Below, one piece after another: positions 56,390 through 64,000 of a stretch of DNA of 64,000 nt (its first letter is position 1; each line of letters starts with the position of its first letter). The notes beneath the pieces are model-generated. The model was not told the origin of the DNA. It ran no database searches and worked only from the letters and a program-made list of their open reading frames with translations. The position numbers were made by a program, and so were the translations under genes. Source of the stretch: Melampsora larici-populina 98AG31. Taxonomy: Eukaryota; Basidiomycota; Pucciniomycetes; Pucciniales; Melampsoraceae. The stretch lies in contig NW_006768770.1 of the NCBI RefSeq assembly GCF_000204055.1, forward strand, positions 329,196 to 393,195. The letters are read 5' to 3'.

Positions 56390-58363
56390 ATTGTACGTGG
56401 TAAGTCAAAAAAATCTTATTTCAGTTTCAAATGTAATCTCACCTGGAATTGCAAATGACCATTTGAAATAATCTATAGCACCAAGATCTTATTCAAAGAT
56501 TGATATCTATCCAATTTCTTATATTCACATTTGAATCGTATTAGAGCTAAAACTCATCACAAACAGTGAATGTAGAATTCTCGATGCTTGGATTGCATTC
56601 AAACTCGTAAATACGTACACTCAATTTACTAGGAGAAACTTTTGATTGACTCTCCTTTTGATGGAGCGGACACACACTCAAGCTTATAGCGCGCAGAGTG
56701 AACATATTTTGTCAGTTGATTGGAAAACCCTGTAAGTGTCTCAGCAGCATCCAACAGGCCTACTCAGCTGGTTTGATGCAAGGAGATCTCAAGCCTTGAG
56801 TTCCTAATTAAGTAACACTAATTCTGGCTTAGGATTGGAATATTCAAAATGATTTTTGCAACAGAACATTCACTTCAAATTCATCATCAAACATACTTCA
56901 ATATTTCAAAAAATCACCATTCACAAAACAAATAAAGATGAAAAACTACAAATGCATATAGTGTATAGTATCCATATTGAGATGCAAAAACAGACATTAC
57001 CCAAAGAGTTTTTAGGTTCCTTGAATCACTTTGAACATCTTCTCATCTCTTCACATCATGATCTTGTTCCTTTGTTCAAATCTCTTTGTTTTTCATATCT
57101 CAACATATTCTATCAATGTTTTTGATAGATAGTTCTATGATTATTTCAAGAGCAAAAAGAGAATGATGTAATTTACGCACAGATAACGCCCATCAAAACA
57201 CCATGTCCTCCATAAAGGTCAGAATGAACCTCTTTTTCAAAATTGGAGTCATATCAGAGTTGTAAAGGTACTGGGCAAAGCACACTGTAGCTAGGTGTAT
57301 AGAGACAAATTCAAAGGAGATTCTCCGTATTGGAATGAGTTCACCACAGAGCTTGTGACCTTGTGAGCTCCTTGTGAGCTCTTTGTTTGGAGGAGTTGAA
57401 TTTATTCAACACTTTGGCCATGGATGCTGGCTTGGACCCAATCCATCAAGAGCACACACAAAAAACATGCTGAGGTCATTTTATTTATTGGTTTTTACTG
57501 ACCAGACCAATCAACCTACTGAAGAAACACCATCTTGTTTCTTTTTCCTCTATGTTGTTTTGCTTTTGAAGGCATATGGGAGTGTTCCTCAGCACATTGC
57601 CCTTGCTTCCGTTCACACAAAAACCCAGTTCAATGTGTCCAACAGGGCCCACAAGATGGACATAATGACTGAGAAGCTGACTGAGAAGCTTGACAAGCTT
57701 CTCAGTACAGTCATTGCGCAAAATGTGGCATTGGCTCCAACCAATGGAGCCAAAACTCCTGCTTTGGTGCCTTGGGCTTGCTCTTTGGAACGGCACGTAG
57801 GTTTTCTTCAGGTACTTTTGTTCTTGCCCACCCTTGAATACCCAGAACCTTACATATCTTTGTTTTTGCCGCTTCCTCAGGATGTTATGGTCTAACTAAT
57901 AGCATATGCTTATACACATACTTGTACCATGTAGCTATTAGAGAGTGCTCGTCCGCTCAGAGCTTTTACTCCTTACGTTGCAATCTAGTCATACTAGCAA
58001 CAAGCCCTTCATAGCTCTATCCTTTCCTCTGGTCCTAACATATTGCAACGTCTCACCTTAGGATACAAGCTCCAGAAGAGAAAGAAGAAAGTCAAAGTAA
58101 ATCAAAGTCAAAAGAAGAAGTCAAAGAGAAATTGAGAGAAGAAGAAAATTCAAATCAAAAGTTCAAAGTAAATTAAAGTTAAAAGATTCACCAAACTCAA
58201 TTAGATTAAAGTTTATCATCTCTCAGATTCCACGCATCCTAAACGATACCCCGCAATCTTCCTGCTTATCTCCGCCAAGACGCCAAACTTTAAACCTCCC
58301 GAAGAAGACTCCTCGTTGTCGAGAGAAGATAATTTCACCAAAGTCAATAGTACAGTAGATGAA
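56390..58363. other. no supported host gene; possible LTR/leader of the gypsy element at the right
   Basis: Short frames only up to 57900. From about 57900 to 58300 the sequence may be the LTR end and leader of the gag-bearing retrotransposon, but no second LTR copy is in the window to prove it. Confidence 0.3.
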
Positions 58364-59122
58364 ATGACAACTATAAACATGGAAGAAGTGATGAAACAGT
58401 TAGCTGATCTGAATAATAGGCTTATGGAAGAAACAAACCGCCGACAACAAGTCGAGAAGGAATTGCATCAGCTAAGGCAGGAGCGAAACTCGTCTACATC
58501 AGATATTAATGCCGGTACAACCCCAATGCCAAATGTTCCAATGTCTTCGGCCCCTGCCCAGCCGCCACAATCTCATGTTGTCCAACCAAGAACTCCCAAG
58601 GTGGCTACGCCTACGCCTGACAAATTTGATGGTTTGAAAGGTTCTAAAGCTGAAATATTCTTGAATCAATTGGGTGTTTATTTACAACTTAATTCGTCGG
58701 CCTTTGCAAATGATCATGCTAAAGTTGCATTCGCACTATCTTATACAACAGGAAAAGCAAACATCTGGGGACAGCACCTAATGGATAAGATTTTAGATGG
58801 AGACAACGGACATTTAGTGACTTGGAGTAAATTCATTGAATTGTTTAAGGCTACGTTTTATGATACTGAAAGAATTAGTAAAGCAGAGAGACAAATAAGA
58901 GAGTTGAAACAAACTAAAGATGTGTCAGATTATTGGATCAAGTTCTCGGAATTATCACTCGTAGTTAAATGGCCAGAAGACATACTCATCTCACAATTCG
59001 AACAAGGATTGAAATCTGAAATCACTATACACATGGTTAGAGATGAATTTGAAAAAGTGGAGGACATTGCAAAAATGGCAATCAAATTAGATAGCAAACT
59101 ACACAAGCGAAGTCCAGAATGA
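58364..59122 (+). pseudogene. Ty3/gypsy Gag, element truncated after it
   Basis: A 252-aa frame from ATG 58364 has an N-terminal coiled coil (KQLADLNNRLMEETNRRQQV), a Pro-rich linker and a retrotrans_gag core with TPDKFDGLKGSKAEIFLNQL, FALSYTTGKANIWG and SDYWIKFSELSLVVKWPE. It would form the cytoplasmic particle of a Ty3/gypsy retrotransposon. No zinc knuckle, protease, RT or integrase follows. After 59170 a 79-bp tandem duplication wrecks the frame, and at about 59415 a copia LTR begins. This is a truncated remnant. Confidence 0.75.
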
Positions 59123-59173
59123 AATGATAGAGAGTTCAGTGAAGCAAAAAGCTTTTGCCGTTCGTAATAAAAA

Positions 59174-59331
59174 CACCTGGGGAATCAGGCGCAGCGTAAG
59201 CACAACGGAAACAAGCCAGGTAGCTTCACAAGAGCTCCTAAAAACAGTAACACACCTGGGGAATCAGGCGCAGCGTAAGCACAACGGCAACAAGCCAGGT
59301 AGCTTCACAAGAGCTCCTAAAAACAGTAACA
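59174..59331 (+). repeat. 79-bp tandem duplication after gag
   Basis: Two copies starting CACCTGGGGAATCAGGCGCA at 59174 and 59253, differing at one base. A third start at 59332 breaks off. 79 is not a multiple of three, so it shifts the reading frame. Confidence 0.8.
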
Positions 59332-59414
59332 CACCTGTGCGCAGTGCAACAGGATACGGGCAAGTTCAGTAAAACGTAAAAAGAGCAAAAATAAAAAGTA
59401 AATAGTTTCTTCGA

Positions 59415-59736
59415 TGGGGGAAGAAACTTCAGCACACAGCGGTTGTACTTAAGTAAAGATGTTCATTGCACACACAAATTGAAATTAATTAATATAAAGA
59501 GAAACACCGCAGGTCACATACGACCTATTCCCAAATAAGAAAGAAAAACCGCGCACACTCTAACCAACACTAAATTCGTCAATCATAACACTCTCTTTCG
59601 TTAACATCTTGCCACATATTCACCTATGTCTAAATCTTCAACTTGAAACGAACGGAAGTCCTTGATAATTGATATCTTGAGGCAATTGAATATAAATTTG
59701 AATACTCTAAAGCGTGGTATGACAAATACCACGACA
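59415..59736 (-). repeat. probable 3' LTR of the copia element
   Basis: On minus it starts TGTCGTGGTATTTG at 59736 and may end CCCCCA at 59415. A purine-rich primer tract GAGGGGGCG lies directly before it (59746-59738). A 7-bp stem (GTGGTAT with ATACCAC) sits at its start. The far boundary is a guess because the other LTR is outside the window. Confidence 0.5.
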
Positions 59737-59752
59737 CGCCCCCTCAAGGACT

Positions 59753-62700
59753 TCAGGGAGAAACATGCTTCAAACCAAGAAGTTGACGCAGATAATAGAA
59801 TTGTTGTCGTCCTAAAGGCTTGGTTAGGAGATCAGCCATCATTTCAGTAGTTGGGCAATGTTTCACAATCAACGCTCCTTGCTTTACAACCTCTCTGATC
59901 CAGTGGTATTGAATTTCTATGTGCTTTGTCCTTGCGTGAAAAATTGACTTGGTGGTCAGGTGAATGGCGCCCATGTTGTCACTGCGTAGCTCTGTAGGAT
60001 TCGGATCCTCAAAACCGAACATAGCAAGCATGCCACGTAACCACATGAGCTCCTGGCCGGCCTCCGTGATAGCACGATATTCGGCCTCAGTTGAGGACAA
60101 CGCAACAGTAGGTTGCAGACACGATTTCCAAGAAATGGGGCCGCCGGCCAACTGAAAGATATAACCAGTGGTAGACCTGCGCGATTCCCTATCACCCGCC
60201 CAGTCAGAATCACAGTGAGAAATGGGAAGATTAAAACTTTTGAGACCAGTAACCGACGTCGAAGATGATTTTTCGCCGTCGTAGGAAATGCCAAGATTGA
60301 TCATGCCAAGGAGATATCGAAAAACATGGATCACAGCATCCCAATGTTTTCTTGCCGGAGCATCCAAGTGTTGAGAAAGAACGCCGACAGCGTAGGACAA
60401 ATCAGGCCGGGTACATTGGGCCAGATACATCAAGGATCCCACGGCGCTGCAATAATTTAGGTCCTCGAGTTGGAATGCTGCAACCTTGTCCTGACTGGCG
60501 CGATAAAGTTTCAATCCAGCAGGGAATGGCGTAGAGGCGGTCTTCAAAGTTAGCATGTCAAACCTCTCCAGGACGGCCCGAGCCAAAGCAGATTGCGTGA
60601 TAGTGTAGCATAAAGCTGACTGCCGAACGATCTGAATTCCAACAACGGTTGTCGCCACTCCTAAGTCCTCCATCTCCCATTTACGACTGATTTCCGTTTT
60701 GAAGGTGGCGATGTCATTTCCTGTAATAGCTAAGTCGTCCACATGGACATAAATCGCGGTGAAAGAGGTTGAAGCATGACAAATATAGATGCAGGGATCG
60801 ATTGGACATTGTTTGAAACCAATGCTGATAAGAAAAGACACCACATCATCATACCAGATCTTTGGAGACTGCCTTAACCCATAAAGAGCCCTTTTTAAAC
60901 GACAAACCTTTCCACCAGAACCTCGATGAAAACCTTCTGGTTGGTACATGTATACCTCTTCATCCAGAACACCGTTTAGAAAGGCCGTAACCGCATCCAT
61001 TTGATGGATCTCCCAGCCTTGAAGAGCTGCAAAAGCAATGAGTAGACGAAGCGAAGACGGCTTCCCAGTGGGAGAGAACGTCTCATGATAATCAATACCC
61101 TCCTGTTGCATATTTCCCATGACAACAAAACGGGCCTTGAATTTTGAGACAGTGCCATCAATGTTGAATTTCTTGCGAAAAAGCCAAAAACCGCGTAAAA
61201 TGTTCTTTCCTGGCGGTGGATCAACGAGCTCCCATACTTCTTTGTTAGACAAAGAGTCGAATTCTTTTTGACATGCCTCACGCCATAGCTCAGCTTCCGG
61301 TCCTTTTAAAGCAAACTTGAAGGACTTTGGTACTGGTACATCGATAGTCGAGGACGAGAAGGCTTCAGGTAACAGATCAAAAGCTGATACGTGTGTGCAG
61401 TCTTCAAGATAGACATGTCCTCCCATTCCCTTGTAATTGACAGGTTCCTTACTTCTCAAAGATCGTCGAGAAGAAGCATCAGATGCAGGTTGAGGACACG
61501 AGTTGTTGTCTTCGACAGGAAGTGGTAGAGGATTGGTGATTCGAATAACTGGAGGTTCATCTTCATCACTGTTGTCATCACGAGACAGAACTCGAAAACG
61601 ATTCGGAGATTCGACAGATAAGACAGGCACTGATTCGTCCTCAAAATTTAAAGGTGAAGAAGTTGAAGTTGGAGAAGTAGAAGTCGAACGGAAAGGAAAT
61701 ACGGACTCGCAAAAAGTGACATTATGAGACATGATAACTTTTCTAGTTTCGAGATCAAAGACGCGATAATTGAAGTTGTCGTCCTGATAACCGATCAGTA
61801 CTCCCTCAGACGTACGAGATGTGTACTTGCTCGATCTCACTTCTTTTCGAATCAACACATGAGTTTGACAACCGAAAACACGAAGATGTTTAACGCTAGG
61901 CTTTCGATAATACCATACTTCATATGGGGTTTTTCCATCCGGAAGAGCAGCAGTGATCAACCTATTTGAGATGAAAACAGCGGTGGCGCACGCCTCGTAC
62001 CAAAAATTCATAGGCACACAAGACTCAATCATCATAGACCAAGCACGACCAGTGATAGTCTGCATACCCCTCTCAGATACACCATTTTGCTCTGGAGTAT
62101 AAGCCGCAGTTAGATGTAAGACAATACCCATCTCATCACAATAATCCTGCATGATCGTGTTTACAAATTCAGATCCTTGATCCATAGTAAACTGAATAAC
62201 CTTGCATCCCGTTTGTCGCTCAACCAAGGTGATGTATTTGACGAAAATGGTGAAAACAGACTCTTTAGTCTTATTGCATAGAGGAAAGATATGACGAAAC
62301 AAGGAAAAGTCATCCGTAAACAAAATATAGTAAAGTTCATTATGTAAACCAGCAATACGATTAATACCACTGAGGTCAACATGTACATTCTGAAGAAATA
62401 AGGAAGCACGTGGTCGAGTGCCGGAGAATGGAAGCTTCTTGGCATTGGATTGAATACATGTAGGACAGGGAGTTACTGATGAAGACGTAGTACATAACCC
62501 TTCTAAGCTTCCTTTCTTGACCATCTCGACTAAGTACTTGTGATTTACATGGCCTAAACGTTGGTGTTGCAGGTGACATGAGTACGAATGTTGACCGGAT
62601 GGTTGAGTGGATAGAACAGAACTCACAGGTTCGAGAGCTATGAACATGAGATTTCCGGTAAAAGCCCCATTAAACAAGGCACATTGACCCATGACTAAAC

Positions 62701-64000
62701 TGAAGCAGTCGGGGTCCGAAGAGTTGATCAAGGTGACCACTCCCTTCTTTAATAAAGCACCACCAGCTATGAGATTTCTACTTAATTCAGGTACGTATAA
62801 GCAGTCGGCCAGAGTAAATACAGTTCCATCTCCGGCCTTGAGTTTTACCGAACCAGTAGAGTGAACTGCCAACGACGCGTCTCCACCAGCCAGTTTCAAG
62901 CGTTTGTTGGAATCTTCAAGCGGCTTGATGGTCGAAGCATCGAACAGACTCAGGTCGTTAAACATGTGGTGCGAAGCACCGGTGTCATTCAACGCCCATA
63001 ACCCGTTGGAAGGGGTCACTGAAGAGGCAGTGAAATCAACTAGCTCCAAACCTTGAGCAGAGTGTTGTCCTTCTGCAGGTGGATACAAGTCATGAGTAAG
63101 ATTGAAAACGAAATCTGGTTGTACGGGATAGGTCGATTCAGGGACAGGGGTTTGTATGAAGCCGGCAGACACATCCACGACGTTGGTAATCACAGGAACA
63201 TGAGTGGCCTCAGCAGCAGGTTGAGATTTGACGGAGATGGGTTGAAAGTCTATGAGAAAGGTCATAGCGTGAGATGAAGAAATTGGTGGTCTGATGACCT
63301 TGACACCTCTAACAGCAGAACTAGAGGGCTCTACGTGACTTGACTGTTGGTGAAAGTTTCGTCGTTTGAACTTTTTCTTCTCATCTTGTTTCATCATCCA
63401 TTCGTCTCGTTTAGCAAAATTAACCGGTCGTTTGAAGCATTGATCCGGTTTGTGAGGGTTCTGAAAGGTATTGCCAACACAACGATCCTCAGTACATTTG
63501 ATTAAATTACTTGGATTTGCTTGATAGTTTGCAACATGATGAGTCGATTGAGTTTGAACTAGCGAAGTTGGAGTATACGACACTTCTTCTTCGACTCTAA
63601 GTAATTCATTCTTAACTTTTTCAAATGTAAGTGGTTGAACTATTCCGTAAATGACATTGATGTTAACCTCATAACCAGGCTTCAAGCTTCTAATGAGAGT
63701 TCGAGCTTGCTGGGTGTCAGACATGTCCCCACCAAATTTAAAGAATTCGCGAAGCAACGATGAAAACTTGTCGATATGTACCTTCAATGTATCAGATCTA
63801 GGTTGGGTCATATTTAATAGTGCAGTTTCAATGTTCTTCAACTTGGCCTCAGAAACGCTCGAATGATAATCTTTGAAGTGTTTCCATAATACATAGGGAT
63901 CATAAACAATAGCCATTTCCTTAGTAGTCGCATTTCTAACAGTCAATTTATCACACGCTCTTTCACCATTGATACCATCACATTTATTTAAAATCCAAGT
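59753..64000 (-). CDS. Ty1/copia Gag-Pol polyprotein, partial (open at right edge)
   Basis: One uninterrupted frame on minus runs from the window edge to a stop at 59753-59755, more than 1,400 codons. In order: Gag with LKVHIDKFSSLLREFFKFGG and a CCHC-like CTEDRC...HKPDQC; protease LNDTGASHHM; integrase zinc finger HQRLGH...CPTC and catalytic DDE in VHVDLSG, TMDQGSEFV and YTPEQNGVSE; RT with DAVTAFLNGVLDEEVYMYQP, KRALYGLRQSPKIWY and catalytic VHVDDLAI; RNase H with CDSDWAGD, LSSTEAEYRAI and RSDNMGAI. Protease-integrase-RT order marks copia. All catalytic residues are normal and no stop is present, so the copy may be young. The frame is still open at 64000, so the N-terminus and 5' LTR are missing. 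Confidence 0.93.
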   Translation of the reverse strand, partial: TWILNKCDGINGERACDKLTVRNATTKEMAIVYDPYVLWKHFKDYHSSVSEAKLKNIETALLNMTQPRSDTLKVHIDKFSSLLREFFKFGGDMSDTQQARTLIRSLKPGYEVNINVIYGIVQPLTFEKVKNELLRVEEEVSYTPTSLVQTQSTHHVANYQANPSNLIKCTEDRCVGNTFQNPHKPDQCFKRPVNFAKRDEWMMKQDEKKKFKRRNFHQQSSHVEPSSSAVRGVKVIRPPISSSHAMTFLIDFQPISVKSQPAAEATHVPVITNVVDVSAGFIQTPVPESTYPVQPDFVFNLTHDLYPPAEGQHSAQGLELVDFTASSVTPSNGLWALNDTGASHHMFNDLSLFDASTIKPLEDSNKRLKLAGGDASLAVHSTGSVKLKAGDGTVFTLADCLYVPELSRNLIAGGALLKKGVVTLINSSDPDCFSLVMGQCALFNGAFTGNLMFIALEPVSSVLSTQPSGQHSYSCHLQHQRLGHVNHKYLVEMVKKGSLEGLCTTSSSVTPCPTCIQSNAKKLPFSGTRPRASLFLQNVHVDLSGINRIAGLHNELYYILFTDDFSLFRHIFPLCNKTKESVFTIFVKYITLVERQTGCKVIQFTMDQGSEFVNTIMQDYCDEMGIVLHLTAAYTPEQNGVSERGMQTITGRAWSMMIESCVPMNFWYEACATAVFISNRLITAALPDGKTPYEVWYYRKPSVKHLRVFGCQTHVLIRKEVRSSKYTSRTSEGVLIGYQDDNFNYRVFDLETRKVIMSHNVTFCESVFPFRSTSTSPTSTSSPLNFEDESVPVLSVESPNRFRVLSRDDNSDEDEPPVIRITNPLPLPVEDNNSCPQPASDASSRRSLRSKEPVNYKGMGGHVYLEDCTHVSAFDLLPEAFSSSTIDVPVPKSFKFALKGPEAELWREACQKEFDSLSNKEVWELVDPPPGKNILRGFWLFRKKFNIDGTVSKFKARFVVMGNMQQEGIDYHETFSPTGKPSSLRLLIAFAALQGWEIHQMDAVTAFLNGVLDEEVYMYQPEGFHRGSGGKVCRLKRALYGLRQSPKIWYDDVVSFLISIGFKQCPIDPCIYICHASTSFTAIYVHVDDLAITGNDIATFKTEISRKWEMEDLGVATTVVGIQIVRQSALCYTITQSALARAVLERFDMLTLKTASTPFPAGLKLYRASQDKVAAFQLEDLNYCSAVGSLMYLAQCTRPDLSYAVGVLSQHLDAPARKHWDAVIHVFRYLLGMINLGISYDGEKSSSTSVTGLKSFNLPISHCDSDWAGDRESRRSTTGYIFQLAGGPISWKSCLQPTVALSSTEAEYRAITEAGQELMWLRGMLAMFGFEDPNPTELRSDNMGAIHLTTKSIFHARTKHIEIQYHWIREVVKQGALIVKHCPTTEMMADLLTKPLGRQQFYYLRQLLGLKHVSP

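Noticed and set aside
57374..57895. 173-codon plus-strand frame
   Set aside because: It contains a TEKLTEKLDKLL repeat and an inverted repeat that also gives an opposite frame. No domain or splice support.
1..64000. CRISPR arrays, bacterial operons, ribosome binding sites, rRNA genes
   Set aside because: None seen. The sequence is eukaryotic, with spliceosomal introns throughout.

Overview
The window looks like a piece of a rust-fungus (Pucciniales, probably Puccinia-type) nuclear genome. Host genes have many short introns with fungal splice sites. Conserved eukaryotic genes sit in small islands, small secreted proteins are present, and more than half of the sequence is transposable elements, often nested. 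The species cannot be fixed from sequence alone.

Layout. 1-2300: remnants of unrecognised gene fragments and a cluster of CAGACNNGTCTG palindromes. 2877-8011: a DIRS-type tyrosine-recombinase retrotransposon whose Gag and RT/RNase H parts read as one spliced frame, broken by one TGA, followed by an intact recombinase frame. 8606-9172: a short TIR element. 9657-14579: a 4.9-kb Tc1/mariner-type transposon with 33-bp TIRs and TA flanks. It carries a three-exon DD34E transposase and, convergent to it, a six-exon 633-aa protein of unknown function. 17919-31599: a deep nest. A MULE-type MITE received an autonomous MULE (18311-30652, 9-bp target duplication) that encodes a transposase running into an RTC4-like domain. 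One TIR of that MULE was hit by a roughly 7-kb element (18568-25558) that carries a DUF6589-domain gene and a RecQ-like helicase gene in convergent orientation. The DUF6589 gene was then hit by a CACTA MITE and a CCGAGG fold-back element.

32667-43876 is mostly host sequence: a possible small membrane protein, a UPF0658 Golgi membrane protein, two tandemly duplicated Ser/Thr-rich GPI-type secreted proteins and a small secreted protein. 44791-49860 holds a broken Harbinger-like pair (Myb/SANT fragment and DDE_Tnp_4 fragment) and a decayed short-chain dehydrogenase bounded by inverted palindromic sequences. 50638-52965 is a conserved divergent pair: a complex I MWFE/NDUFA1-like subunit and clathrin light chain. 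54161-54929 is a five-exon Cys-rich secreted protein. 55018-56389 is another nested MITE pair. From 57900 to the right edge there is a truncated Ty3/gypsy gag and a Ty1/copia element on the minus strand, open to the window edge.

Two things stand out. First, both large DNA transposons use the same plan: two genes reading inward from the TIRs and ending tail to tail, one of them of unknown role. The DUF6589 plus RecQ-like helicase element is the best candidate for an undescribed transposon type. Second, the coding damage in these elements is strongly biased: most premature stops are TGA where CGA is plausible, and three catalytic-motif changes (RT Asp to Asn, helicase Walker B Asp to Asn, helicase arginine-finger Arg to Cys) all fit C-to-T change on one strand. 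Exon joins given here were worked out by hand from reading frame and splice consensus; none has transcript support.
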